From Paragonimus westermani (Eukaryota; Platyhelminthes; Trematoda; Plagiorchiida; Troglotrematidae), in assembly GCA_008508345.1 (NCBI GenBank), contig QNGE01003032.1:31693-95692 (forward strand): a stretch of DNA of 64,000 nt, read 5' to 3'. Below the pieces are notes generated by a model. It had not been told where the DNA came from. It saw nothing but the letters and a program-made list of their open reading frames with translations, and did not search any database. The position numbers and the translations under genes are program-made. Shown one piece after another: positions 13,701 to 27,910 of this stretch. Positions within the stretch are counted from its first letter, which is position 1, and each line of letters starts with the position of its first letter.

Positions 13701-16700
13701 TATAAAGTGAGGCCGTTCCTTTAATTCTTCATCGTTCCTCATAGTGCGCAAAAACAATAGATCATTAACGCGACTGAATAAACTAAATATTGGGAACATT
13801 TCTTCTCATGGTGTTTCTTTCAGTCTCTTCTTACCGTCGTAAATGATATCACAAATATTTTCATCTGTCCAGATGACAAGACTCCTCTGCATGCGCTGAT
13901 AAAATACTGAAATTAGTAAAATACAACACGATGGCGGATTCACATACATGCATAGAGTTAGGCTGAGTGAACTTCTTTGACAAAACGTGCCCACGTTTGA
14001 TTATTGAATATCCAAGGCGATTACAAATAAAAAAACGAGTTCCTAATCGCAGCACTTTTACGTCTAGATAGAAATATCGACAGTAACTATTATTAAATTG
14101 GTTGGTCATTAAAAATGCCACATTTCTACCTGAAAATGGTAACTCGGTATCTATAAAAAGACTGTTGAATCTACTGGAACACCTTGTGGAAAAGACCGAT
14201 AGTGGAACACGAAGCTTTTTGTATTATGACATTTTGCACACCCTTTATTAAACATTGCGGCGTAAATAATGGTGCTTGTAATGGACAGATAAAGAAACGA
14301 CAGACGAAGATAGTATGGATGATAGGACAAATCATCAATGTTCTGGACGCGGTGGGACGTCGATGTCACCGCTGTCAAGCGTGCTGTTGACGTAGAAACT
14401 GCTGGAGGATCACGAGTTGAACGACAACTGTTGAAAGTACGTAGCCAGACTGACGTGAATAATAAAAGTTAAACAGTTAGGATTATGGTGCAACTACAGA
14501 TTGTTTGGGATGTGAGCGAATGTAGCATGTAACAAAGTCCAGTAAAGCAAAATAACTATTGCCTCCGAAGTGTGCAAGTTTCGGATGAATGCTAAGTTGC
14601 ATTCACCAAATAGAAACGGCAGATCTATTATCTGATCTGAGGCCAGTAGGTTTGCTGTTGACCAGGAGAACATACCGTCCAGTGTGTAGAAGTATACAGC
14701 ACGAGAAAATTCGCACTACTCGGCGCCAACACGTTAAAACCCGATGTCTACGCACTTTGGGAGTGGACCTGTGATCGAGCTAATCAGTGGACAGTGTTAA
14801 GTTTCTACAACTGCTATAGCAAAATGATACGAGTAACGCCTATGAGCAACGCTATGAAGCAGTTATATTACCTCACGCTTTAGTGTTGCCTATACTAAGC
14901 TGTTCTAGGGGAAACAGGGTATAATTACCGCAGAAAGAGAACAGCGTATTTTGTCTGATCAGAAAGTTCGATGTGTATTCTACCTTTGGCTGCGTTCTGC
15001 ATTTGGAACTCCCCACTAGATCTTCCGATGTACGTCAGTAGCCAACCCAATATTTCAGCTTGTACTCTGATGCCATGAGACATACTTAACATAACCTACA
15101 TCCAGCATTTCTACACCTCGCGTCAATTAGCCTAACTCGAAAATTCCGTTATTACATACAGGTGTAAAGTTCGATATGAATTCTATAAATAAATTGTGCA
15201 ACACTGACTTTTCGTGAAATACCGAGAAAACAGAAATTAAAAGCGCACACTAGAAGACATACATACCTGGAGACATGGATTACCAAAGAACGTTTAGTTC
15301 CAAAACAAGAGGGCGCATACATCTCAATGAATTAGTGGCCTCATTTGAGACAGAATTTTTACAGTTCTTGGAAAACACAGGAGTGATTTGAGCTTATCGA
15401 CAGTGTCCGCAAATAATACTTAGTAGTCCAAAAAATTAACCACGTGATAGTACAGTATGTCCGATTGTCTGACAATGCACACTAAAAGTACTCACTCTAA
15501 ATTAACGAGCTTCATACTTTTATGATGGCAAATTGATTAACTCCAATACCACATCTTAACTCTATCAGGTTCGACATCACAATATTGTGACAACTGTGAA
15601 CTTCGTTCCCAAAACTCGCGCGCGTCACTCAGTGTTTCAGATATTTCGACGTACACTCTGCTCAAGTTTGTCTGAACCCAAGGGGGGGAAGTAAATACTT
15701 GTCCTAAAATCAACAGGTTGAGCAGCCATGATTTCTAATAACCCAGTTCAGTTAAAATGGTGAGTGAATCCTGATAAAATATACAATCAAGCAATCAGAA
15801 ATTAACCTTCCCCAACCTGTAGTGTGCCAATCGGCATTCACGTATTAGACGTCCATTTCCGCCGATAGAAATGAATGTTGACTTGTGTTGTTTCTTTTGC
15901 AGTTCGTGGATAATACCCTCCTATTCAGTGAATTATCGGTGCTCTGTAGTTCACACATTTACTCTGTGAAATTTTGTAAAAATAACGACAGCCATATCAT
16001 TGTCAAATGCTTTCCCTTGTGCATTCTGATCTTTGACCAACCCTTGGCTCAGATGCCTGTTTCTTCACGCCGGTTTGACAGTTGTAAGAACAGTCAGTTG
16101 CCAGCTATTTAACTATTTTGCAGCTCGATTAGTTCCTATTGTTCTCGAACCCCTTGACTACTCGAATGTTCGCTGTAGAGTAAGACTGACATAGCATATG
16201 ACTATAGTTTATCCTTAACCTGCTCGGTGTCAGATTGTTGCTCATTGCTCGGGAACGATCTGTTTATCGAAACGTTTGAATTTGTCTCTTCATTCACTCT
16301 CACAACTTTTTCACTAGTACTAGATGATGTGATCTAGTCTTGTATTCAATATCTGGAATCGTTGGTCTATCGCTGCGCGTTGCTCAGCGTCTTCAAGGAA
16401 GACCAGGAAGTTGAGGAATGACAACGTTGTAGGCAATGCTTTTGGATTCACAAAACCCAAGCAGACTATCATGTGTTTCTGTTTGACAACAATTATTTTT
16501 TGTATAATTTTAATTCCCTCGGTTATGTTGCATACAGGCATTTGTGTGTGCGACGTGAAGTATAAACGTGATCTCCTCCGCAAACAGGTGTTCATGCACA
16601 AACAAGTAACTTGGAGTTAAAGAAGCAGTGCCAAAGTTATTGCAAAAAATTACGCCCCCGAAATATTAACCCATAACGTTGTTCTGGTTGTCTGGTTGCT

Positions 16701-19700
16701 GACTGGCCGAGTGAAATTTCATCGGCATATAAACTTTAGTATCTTGTTCCGGTACACAATTACGATAGCAGAACACAGCATGATTTTTTATGCTATTGTC
16801 TACAAGCTTCATCAGATACCGAAGGTTTACTAAAGAGCTGACATAGAAGAAACGTCAGTGCTTGTTAACTAATTGGACATATATAATTATTCATGTTCCG
16901 ATATGGGTTGTTAGCCGGTTTTGTGAGTTAACAAAACTGCTGGGGTTTCGCTTGGAAGAAACCCTCTTAGGTTATGTATCTTCTTTAAAGCCACTCCTTC
17001 TCGTTCAGTAGTCTTGCCTTGGCTGACTTTAAAAAAACACCGAACACAATTAGAAATAATGTGTACGCGGTTAGTTTCGACTTGGCCAAGCAGGAACGCT
17101 GGTCACTGAATTCGTGTTTCAGTTGTGGAACACTCTTTTTTATTGGGTTTTGACACAATCCTATATTTCTTCGCGCTACTACTGACCAAATTAACCTAGA
17201 AAACTTGAACAAACTTTCTTAAATATTCTGAATTTTTCTATAATTTTATCTACTGCCAACAGAAAGAAGGTTCCCTTCAATAAACAGCTCTTCCAAGTGA
17301 GCCTTGCAAAATTATGAAAAAACATCTCTCGAATATCTTCACGGTATAATTCCATCAATTCATCCATTTTATGTGAACTGGGTGAAGTAGCGTTTTCAAA
17401 GGGAACCTTTATAACAAAAGATGTATATGAAGAGTTAAATCGGTAGTGTTATGTTGTATCTCCAGTGAAAATCCTGTTTCGAAGTTCATTGTATAAGACA
17501 ACTTTATAAAGGAACTCTATAAGTTATTAAATCTTCATCCTCTGAAAATTCTACTCGCTGTACGGAAATCTGTAAAATGGGCAACAGCTGAACTGACATC
17601 GAAACATCGGCTCAACTTCACAACTGTAAACCATGCCGAACACATTCACTTGTATTCATGTAAGTCACTCATTCATTTTGCTTACCTGTAGGGAATGCGA
17701 CAAATTTTGAAAAGCAAAAACGCGGGAAGGCAGAGGTTATGCATCAACATTTCGCCCGCTTGTTTAGTTTGGTGAAAAAAGGGCCAACTTATGTTCGCAG
17801 AAGGCTAGGGACAACTTGAGAATGCTCACATAGTGTGTTGCTGATTGTCATTAGCAGTATTTGCATTCGCGAAGTTGGTAACATTCAATCACATTAAGTT
17901 ATGTGAGATGCTCGAAGAAAACATTGAGCCGTGTAAAGTGACGTAAACTGCCAACATGGAAGACAATCTCATACATTCATTTCACATTCAGCTCAAAATT
18001 AGTACAGAAATGGTTACTGGTATGCTGCATGTGAACTTAGACCTGCAAGGACAAAGCAAGTAAATCCAAGCATTGCTTCTGATTGAAAATTCATGCTAGT
18101 TTGAAAACCGAGATATTTACATATTGTTTACCACCTGTTTTCGTTACACTTACTGTATCTTACTGGTGGGGCACGTTGTTCAGAGTCTTCCGTGAACCAC
18201 ACGAAAAAGGAAATAACCATACTTGCGTTAGTTCTAAACGGTATTGTAAGAAATGGTTTCGAATCGGTTCGGTATCAGTAAATGAAGTTTGCTCATTACG
18301 ACCTATTGTTCACCGTAATCCACTACTTGCCTGTCCTGCAGTTTTCACCATAACGAATGTCTGCCTGAACGTCTTGGAACGTGTAACAGGCAAATCCAAA
18401 TTGGGCTGCACATCGAAAATCAAGTGAACCACAATTAGTTCCAAATCAACCATGTGACTTATTAGCAACAGGTGTAAATACCGGTTGTTGTATACAACTC
18501 ACACAAACAAAATGCGATTTCGCATCAGCAGCTTAAAGCTAAAAATTCGCACTGATTCATTTCGCGACAGAGCGCAAAAGCTGGCAAGGTAGAACAAATT
18601 AGGTGTGAAATTTTTTGAAGTGTGGTGTCGGGTTTCTAAAAACTCCCCTGGTAACTTATTGAGTCCTTGGAGAAACTAGCTGTTTCGTGAATTAGGAGAT
18701 GCACATCGTAACTGTCTTTACGTCAAACAGTCCCACACATAGTGCATCCTGAAAGCATAGTGACCGGCTGGATTATATCAGTCACGTATTAAGGAAGGAC
18801 ATTTTATACGTTCAGAAAGACAATGTATTATATCATCCGTGAAAATAAATATGAAAAACTCGTAGGTATTCACATATCCTTTCTACTAAACAGATATGCT
18901 CTGACATTTTATGCTAGAAGTTCACCTGATTGTGCTATACGATGGTCAGCTGTATAGTTGACCAACAAGTGTTCGTGTGTTTATTGGTAGATCGTGAACC
19001 AATCAGAATGAGCTATTTGATGGACACGTTAAACCACTGTACGGATGATTGGCGTGTATCTTCTATTCCAATGTCGAGTCATAAACAGGAATGATCTAGC
19101 AACAGATGTTGTAAACAAGCACATACTGCATGGATAACAGTAGTCTGCTTTTTCACTTCATCGAACACTTTGGTGAGTGCCGAGTTTCATAAGTGGTGCG
19201 ACGCGGCGTAATTTTATTTTTTTCACGGCCGTCATCAGTAAAAACCCTCAGAATCTTCATTGTACAAAAACTTTTCAACCTCAGAAGTGAAAAGAACCAA
19301 CCAGGCTTGTTGTTGCTCACAAACAATATTAGAAAAATAGCCGCGGGATTTTGGTTTGATGTGGCCATAGCAAGATTCTTCTTAGTCCAGCAGTCTCCAG
19401 CTAAGTATGGCACATGAACAAGCGTAAATAGTTTTGAACAGATTCAAAAGTATTGACAAACTAGCTGAAGTTTTCTTTTGCTTTCAAAGCAATGCATAAC
19501 ATGTTTACTGTCACCTCTTTTGTATGAACTTCCACTCGCACTCTCAGACAGTTAACTCGTCTTCCGTGTCTCGTAATCAACTGACGCTTTTTAAATGATT
19601 ACCTGAGTGAAGACTGAAATTCACCTGGTTGGAAGTGGATGCCGACTGGAGATTGCATCACGCAATTTCAAAAGTGAATAAATGAAGCTAGTTATTTTCA

Positions 19701-21413
19701 TTTTTGTCTCATCGCATGTTTTTTTGACAACCACCTCATGCATTTTGACGAACAGTTAAGCGTTCTCATATGAAACAACAAAGCGACTGGCAGTTTTCTA
19801 AAAGGTCGCAACAGATGATCTGAGTACGCCATCTAAAATCGACAGCTAGATAGTGTCACTAGCAAGTTTTAAACAATTTTTTGCAATTAAATATTGGACA
19901 TATCTTAATGTTAAAAAATGCCTATCGACCAATTTGCAAACAAACGGCTTGAATAAATCGCGTCACTAATTCGAAAAATCATCTAACCCGATGGTTTCCG
20001 ATAAACTAAGCAACGTCAGAAGGAAGGAACTTCATGTGTCTTTTCATCTTAATTGGTTTTCCGTGAATTAAGCTGGTGTATTGCAGTTTATGTTAACTAC
20101 TAACGCGCTAGAACTACATACGAAAATTATCTTAGATGATCATTTAACCAACTAAAAACGAGAATGTTTATAGTTCAGCTAAAATTGCGTCTCGCTCATT
20201 GTTCTTTCATTACAGAAAGACTACAGTTTGTACGTGTATAACTAACTCAATGTGACTGAGTTAAACTTGGAAACTTCAAGTAAACATATAATCGGGAAGC
20301 CCCATACATCCAGGCAATACTTCTTTGTCAAATAATTGCCAGCTTGTCAAAACCAGGAGAGCACCAATGGGGGGAAAACAGACAATTTCTGGCAGGCAAC
20401 TTCTATCGAATCCAAACAATCCTTAAACATCCCTTACATTAATCTATCAACTAGTTAGACTGGAAGTAAGCCTTCTGACCCAATTGTATAACCTACCAAT
20501 GACGCAACTGTATTCTGGAAGTGAAATCAAATACCTTAGTCTACTGGTTGAAATGGAAGAACGGGAAGTTGTGAAAGATATGCTGTCTCCATATTTTTCA
20601 TTTATCGTGATGTTTGATCCACAGATTTCTATATAAATGTTTGCAACCAACAATACAAACTTGACTGATCAACGTGTGTTGAGTATTAACACAGAATACG
20701 GTGGACCATGGGGTTTCCGTAACAATATAGTGTTTAACATATTGAGTAACATCTATTCCATTCATCTGAATGACAACTAACGGACCAAGAAATTTTAACG
20801 TTCGGTTTATGCTCGTCATTTTTGAGCAAGATACCACCAGTTGTATATATATATGTATAAAGGTGGCTTGCAAAACCACCATCAGTAACATAAGGATATA
20901 CCAAAGTGATAAGGAATCCTAGGGTTCAGGGACTGCGTCGATACTGCCAAATCAAGTTGCCTTCCAAAAATACCAATCAAAAAATTCTAAGGAATTGCGG
21001 AAAATGCATCAACCATGCAGTCTGTATTCGTTACTTGACTAAAACACAAAGACCTCAAGTTTTACTCGGGAGCTTACCTGTATTCTTGCATGGCTATTAG
21101 CTTTAACTACATATGCATATGTCACTCTAATCGTAATCTCACAGTTTAGTCCTCTTAAAATACGGGCATCTAACTTCGACTGAAAGTGGTCCAACAAATC
21201 ACGTGAAATCCTTAGGTCCGACTGTGAAAAGCACAGAAAGGAGCAAAACAACAGTGAGATTACTGATGAACGTGTGGCACTGCCACACTTGTCAAACCGA
21301 TTAGCTTGAGAGAACAACAAGAAGACTGCCATAAAGGATTCGTCAACCTCCTCCGAAATGGCTCCGAAACGGTTTCATGAAGAACATTTCCAGTACAATC
21401 GGTGTTCAGTTAA
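10784..21413. other. gene-poor DNA, no supportable gene
   Basis: Open frames here reach at most 114 codons (18083-18427), start at non-ATG codons or lack domain-like sequence, and are within chance expectation. No RNA gene or high-copy repeat was recognised. Confidence 0.7.
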
Positions 21414-21815
21414 ATGAAGCCTCCTGAGTCATTTACAAAGTTCGCCAAACCAATTCAACAACTATCATTTGACGACTGTTATCAAAGTCTAAGGCTATTC
21501 TCATCAGAATCTGCAACCCCCGTTTGTGTGCCAAGAACTGTTCATATAAACCCTCCATCTCCTCGGCCAACTATTCAACAGCTACTTGAAGCCCAAGCAA
21601 GCGTAAACCATTTGACGCCAAAAAATCCATGTCTCGTGGAGGGCACGATTGGCAGTAGCACACAATTGCCAACGCTCCCGCTCCATTCCAATCATTGTGA
21701 ACCGTCCCACGTCTACGACGTTAATGAACCATCTGACTTGCTCTATTTATTCAACTACCAAACGTACATACTCTATGTAATTGTGAAAGTCTCAAAGCAG
21801 CCTATTTATAATTAG
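21414..21815 (+). CDS. possible coding exon, unknown product
   Basis: An ATG-started open frame of 133 codons directly follows an in-frame TAA. The predicted chain has an uneven, protein-like composition: a Pro/Ser/Thr-rich middle (HINPPSPRPTIQQLLEAQ), then a hydrophobic, Tyr-rich end. No domain was recognised and no strong splice site borders it. The length alone is not significant, since a few such runs are expected by chance in this window. It could be an exon, a retroelement scrap or nothing. No neighbour supports it. Confidence 0.22.
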   Translation: MKPPESFTKFAKPIQQLSFDDCYQSLRLFSSESATPVCVPRTVHINPPSPRPTIQQLLEAQASVNHLTPKNPCLVEGTIGSSTQLPTLPLHSNHCEPSHVYDVNEPSDLLYLFNYQTYILYVIVKVSKQPIYN

Positions 21816-24800
21816 ATTTCTATGAATTTTGTAGCGACGTGGAAAAGATTGAAATAACCAAACAATTATAGAAGTAACACTGTCAAAATTTCAGTTATTC
21901 AAAAATTAATTCAGCAAAGGTAGCTGTACAAAATAGCGACCATAATTAAACCCAATATTTTAAAATCTGTGGTTCGTGTGGTCATCTGAAATGGATAAAA
22001 ATCCTCAACCGCCAACAAACGATTACCAAAAACATACGTATTATTCAAATAGGACTTTCACACGGCAACAACATACATTTCTGTGGCCTTCGGTCTCACA
22101 GAATCAATAAAACAGCGCGCCAGAAGGGAACACAAAAATTTTTTCGGAGTATGCCAAGCTTTAGTTTGCTTACACGAATCGATGTCTCGTTTTATTACTT
22201 TAGGAGAGAACTGATAATCCAACGAGTATTTTGAGTATCTCCAAAGACGTAATATTTCGTTAATTCCGAAAAAGAAGTTACGTGAAACTTACCTTGCAGG
22301 TGGGGTGTTTAATTTAACCATGTTTGCTGTCCCACATATTTAAGGGAGATTCAACCGGCAATTGAAAATAAACTAAATCCTGCATATTTTCACATATTCT
22401 ACAATCTATTCTCTGCCCGGCAGGTCTGTTATAAGCACTCACAAGCTCCCTATTGGATTTGGTTCATTAAATCATATATTTGGATAGACCAGCGATTCTT
22501 TTTTTTGTTCTAAAATGTAGGGAAAAGGCCCTCACAGTTAAGCAGCACCTCAACAAGGAAGCAACGGTGAGCCACCCGAATGTCAGCACTGAACAGCAGC
22601 ATACTGGAGTATTCAACGAGGGGCTCCACAGACAACCAGTGAAAATAACCTGACTCCAGCAGTCGTTGATAATTCCTTAAGGAAGTGGCCGAAATACTGA
22701 TGCGTCTTGGTATTGATATGCTTGCCGAGCTTGGCATTTAGGTTGCAAACGTTTCATCACCAGGCGAGATGACATCATCAGTGCGTAAGTGTCTCAGCTG
22801 ATTGAACCTCAAGAGTCTCAGATCACTCAGATTTGTGTGCGGATTCAGCTACTACTTTTCACGGTTGGCCAAACTTATTCGGGAAAGTCTACTCATAGAT
22901 TAATCCAAGACATATTTTTGAAATGACACTGCAGATGCTCTGTTTGCACACGGAGATCTAGCTAACTTTAACAAGTGAAACCAAGGTTCATGGTGTGCAT
23001 GTTATAACCTAAGTGTTAAAACACGTGAGTCATAGTTCGGTCCCAGTTTTTTGTGAGGATATCATCTACTGATAGTCTCAGACCAATGCTAGACGAAAAA
23101 CCATTTTATCTCTCCAGGCAAAGCTTAATGAACGGGATTAGTGAAAAACGACCACTCTGATCAAATATAAACTACATCCAAACTATTTCAGAATGAGTTC
23201 AATTATTACAGTGCGGCCAGGTTTTATGTATTTGCAACCACACGAAGTTGCAATTGTCCAAATGTTAACATTGTTTAGAGCTTACGCAGGATGCTGTACA
23301 ATCCAAATTTCTTTTCAGAAGAGCCGCGATTAGGTTAAATGCTTGTGAATATTAGAACTGGCAAATCGTTTCATACATCGGGTCTATTTGGAATAAAATC
23401 TTACTAGCGCTCATTTTGGATGGCCAACTTGTGTTAACCAAAAGAATCACTCAGAACACTGATTGCTAATTACAATGAAGCTAAAACTCACAATTCTGGC
23501 TAATTTCGTTAGAAATGGGTGTGCTGTTAGCTGGTACCCGACACTCTTACTCTAGGCTATGAAAATTTGATTTCATAAATCTATTCGCACCAGATGTGAG
23601 CAATTATCTTTTTCAACGAACTATTAACATCATTCACATCTTGGCGACTGTTTCACACTTATTGGTCAAGGAAACAAATAATTCCTCATTTTCTTCATAC
23701 ACAACTCACTTTGCTCGTCTACCACCAATTGTAAGCAGTCAAAGCATCATACCATACTACTGATTTTTCACCGGTTAATTATTGTTGAGGATTTTATGCA
23801 TTAGCTGTGCACTCACCAGTCGCCTACGAGTTCCCTTGTTTTAACACTGTGTGAGTTTGGACAGTTAAACAAACAATGAGCAGCTTCAGTTTTATTATCC
23901 ATATATTTTGTCAGTGTGATAAGATTACCACTTGAGAATATCTTATTGTTTAATAATGAACTTAACCTTAGTTGTTTACAAGCTAGAGGTAGTTAACAAA
24001 TATTGAATCAATTATACTATTCGCAAACCCTCACAATGTATGCCTCCTAATAGGTAATTATGTGGTTCATTTTGCAGAATAAGTTCGTTTCGCCTATGAA
24101 TAGGTCATTTTTGACACCTGCATAGAATGATCTCAGTTCTGCTTCGTTGGATGAAACACTGAGTTTTCTAAATGTCAGAAAGTTTTATACAGCGAATTAC
24201 TTGTAAACCCACTACCATACAAAATGGTTCATTTCTCATTCCACGTCAGTTGGTGGCATCCAGCTGCGCTGACGCCTCAAAACTGGGGCTCCATCAAGCT
24301 TCATCAAGTCTTACCAATTTTTAAAGAGATCGCCTGAAAAACGGCTTGAAACGTAAACATCTGCTTGAATTCTTGGTCACAAAAAATTGAAAACAGCATA
24401 TGGCATCAGGTTGCAAGAAACTTTGTATATAATAGTGTTAAGCCAAATCTACCAGTAGACTTAGTGCTTTGGCAAAATAAACCGGGCAGCTTGACGAAGT
24501 TATACGACCAAATAAATTTTGTAGAGGACTAACCTGAAATCTTTTAGCAGACTGATCCTTGCCACAAACAATCTTACGGTAGCTTTGCGGTTGCAAATGT
24601 CACGATAATACGTTGACATCAAAATGAAATTACAATGGAACTTTTACCAATCGCGTAACTTCTGTCCGCTCTCATCACAATCAAGAGAATAAGGACAGTT
24701 ATCTTGTAACATGTAGAAATGTGTTGTGCTTAATTAGGGCAGCTCATTCAGCGTAGCGAAAAAGATATTGACTAGTCGTTGTACTGATGGTCTTGAACCA

Positions 24801-27571
24801 TGTGAGCTTGTTTTCTTAATGTTTTTGAATCCAGGGATATAATTCGCTAGTACAAAAATAGCTTGCAGGTTCAGATGGTGGTGCATCAAAACACTAACCA
24901 ATAATTATCAAACTTGCCTATGCTCGTGCAAACCAGTTGTAATCTAGCGTTTTATTTGGGACAAGTCGTGTTTACAGTGGCTTTTATGAAAGTGAGTCAT
25001 TTCATGGAGCAGAATAACAATCACTTGAATGAAGCCGCCAGGACAGAAACCACCTGAGCAACATTTAAGTCCGATTGACACCCAATAAAAAACAATCATG
25101 CAATAGTTTCTCAACATTATCACGTACGGATGGAAGAGTTGAGTATTATGATAAGTGTGGTCTCACTGCTTTGCACTGATTTCGAACTTGGTAATTTGTT
25201 GCGGACACAACTGCAAAACGTTTGAGCTCCTGTTGAATTTGTCCCCAGGTAAAATTCGACTCATTTTTAAATTAGGTCACTCTTACGCCGCAGTTTAGTC
25301 TACTGGCTGAAGCATCTATAGAGTAAAGACCGATAACAGTCGTACGTGGGCACACGCTGTGAGTTAGCCATTTTGGGTCCACATCCGAAAATGTGCTAGA
25401 TGCTTTCATTGAGTTCAAACATAAAAGTGACCTTTATAAATTCCTTGACGGGTAGTTACTAGCCGGCTGACGCTTTTAAAATGCGAGGGTTGACAGCCCA
25501 GATAATCTTTATGAAAGTGCACTGCAAATAATGAATGGTAAAGGATTATCAAGTTGGTCCACTAACAGCTTGCATGCATTGTACTGATAATTGTTCAGTG
25601 CTGTCAGTTTTGCCAGCGTCCCCAATAACTGCAATACGCACTATGCACGGACTCTAAGGTGAAGGCTTCTTCTAGCAATTTAAACTTTCATGCTTTAGAC
25701 TTAACGTCAAAATCACGAAAAAACTTGGCAACATGATCTTTCCGTGTTGCATATTTAGGTTATTCGAAAGCACACATTCACTGTGCATTAGCAGAATAAA
25801 CCAGGTGACTTAATGAATTCAACTGTTATTCACTTACGGACGCATGGAACTGTTTCGTGAAGTATATGTTGACTGAGATTGTTTCACCGTTTGATGAGAA
25901 CAATTCAACCGGTTTTTTAATGAATACCTCTAGGGTGGTTTTCTGCAGTCTTAACACTAAAGTGATGAATATAATGTGAGTGAATTTACTAAAACAACCT
26001 GCACGTTTCATGTTGGCGAACGAAGCTAACGCAATCAGTTCTCTATGTACAGCTTCACTCGTTTAGTCCATCTCTTTATCCATTCACATGGGCTTCCCTA
26101 TAATCAAACCTTTCTCGCCAAATCTAGACAGTCAAGCGCTCTGAATGACCTTCTTTGCGACTACAACAGCTGTCCTCCCCAACAAGTGATTTCTTGCCGT
26201 TTATCTTTAGTGAAAATGCAAAGAACTCTGCTTTAAGCAAAACTAACAACAATCACAGCAATACCATTTTTCATGTCCCTAAATTGAATCGACAACTGAC
26301 AACTGGTCGATGAGTAAAAGCGGGATCTACAGCTCTTCAGTTAAAGAACACAAGTGTAAATTCTCATTGCCACCCATATGAAGACTTCTCAGTGTAATTA
26401 GTAGGGCTATGTAGCCTACTTCATATACGTACTCAACCCATATTTTTGATATCAATTGAATGGACGATTAATGCCCATTCCTCCACCAAGCAACTGCAAA
26501 CACAAACCTGCTTCTGTTTAGTCGTTAGGCTCATTGCAAAATTACACGCGTGATATTTGTGTCCTATAGTTTTCATAAATTTGTCAGTTAAACTGAGTCT
26601 GGAGTCATCAACAGAACAACAATAAGATTAAGAAGGAGCAAAGAAAATGAGAACATTTGACAAATCAATGTGATAACCAGTTACACAAAGGTTGGAACGA
26701 AAAAATTGCCCTGCTGTAAGTACTAGTTTAGCTTGTGATGGTAGCCATTGTTAAAAGAAGACTGACTGTCCTGTGCACTCCAACATGTAGATGGGGAACG
26801 CTCCAAGCAAGCTTAACTGCAACAGACTTTATACCATGAACTCAGGTCATAAACAAGCAGGTAAGCTTTCACATCCAATTTGATTCAGAGCAATCGAACT
26901 TAGTGAAAAATGAAAATCGATGAGTTGACATTCAAATGAAGTGCTGGCAACTACAAAGAACGAAAACTACGGCAGTTTTCCTCAGTGTTCTGGAAGCAGC
27001 GATTTCAAATATGTTCTGGAGAACGTTGTAGTTGTCACTTTGTTGTCTGCTTCACGCACAGTATCTACAGCTATCGCTCACGTTTCTAGATTTACAGCCA
27101 AAGGCTTTGTTGGCGTGTACTATCTGACAATGCTAATAGGTCTTCCGTATACAGAAACGACTTCGCGAAGTACTCAAAATTACGTCGAAATTTGACTACG
27201 GGACCACGAAAGATTGTGAATTTGTAGATTGTCTGACCGTGACTTACACCGAGCTAGTGTTCCACATTGTCTTTCAGTTAAAAAATCATTTTTCCATTAC
27301 AAAAGTGATAAGCCGAATCCAACAATGCTGCTCCCACTTGTTGAACGAGCTAATTCCTGTGTGCAGGTGAAAGAAATGAAACTTTTCCCCAGAAAACTGT
27401 TAAACAATATAAATTGTAAATAAACAGTCTTTCAGAAGGAATTTTTCATCAATTACTAAAAACTCACCATAACGAAAAACACATTTGAACCAACTGGTTG
27501 GGGCGTTTGAAATCAAAATGCGCTATTGCATTGTGAGTGCTGCAAAGGCTTAGCTTGGCAGAATCATTTAA
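21816..27571. other. gene-poor DNA, one locally G+C-richer patch
   Basis: The patch 22510-22740 is visibly richer in G+C and holds a 75-codon ATG-started minus-strand frame, without a recognised domain. The rest of the stretch shows no coding or structural signal that I can defend. Confidence 0.65.
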
Positions 27572-27910
27572 TTTCGAACAGTATGTAGAGAAAATTCTGA
27601 TGCCGCGGTCAGGGAGAAGAAGTCATCCGATCTGAGAACACAATTTAGACCACCAAAACGCAAGGAACGGGTAGTCCAGAGGTTAACAGTTCAGGCCAGC
27701 AAAGTGAAGGATCGCCATTCTGATCAGCTTTGCAGTCTAAAACTAGCTGATGTTAAAAAAGACGAAACCGACCGTGAAAAGCCGACCTGGAAGAAAGCAT
27801 TAGAAGACTTAACAAACACCATCTCAGACCATTACAACAGTAGCCAGTGTAAACGGACCATCTCAAGTAGACCACGTCTATCCGCAGTAACAAGTTGTAA
27901 AACAAGTTAA
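27572..27910 (+). CDS. possible coding exon, Lys/Glu/Arg-rich, unknown product
   Basis: The frame is open for 112 codons from just after a TAA at 27569 to a TAA at 27908; the first ATG-like start is not obvious, so it would be an internal or terminal exon. The translation is strongly charged and repeat-free, for example REKKSSDLRTQFRPPKRKER and DVKKDETDREKPTWKKALED, a composition unusual for random A+T-rich DNA. A weak acceptor-like CAG lies at 27579. No domain was recognised and no matching downstream exon was found. It is unrelated to the Penelope motifs seen elsewhere. Confidence 0.25.
   Translation, partial: FRTVCRENSDAAVREKKSSDLRTQFRPPKRKERVVQRLTVQASKVKDRHSDQLCSLKLADVKKDETDREKPTWKKALEDLTNTISDHYNSSQCKRTISSRPRLSAVTSCKTS

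Noticed and set aside
16320..16620. Overlapping open frames on both strands, one with a hydrophobic run
   Set aside because: No recognised motif; lengths (93 and 69 codons) are within chance expectation.
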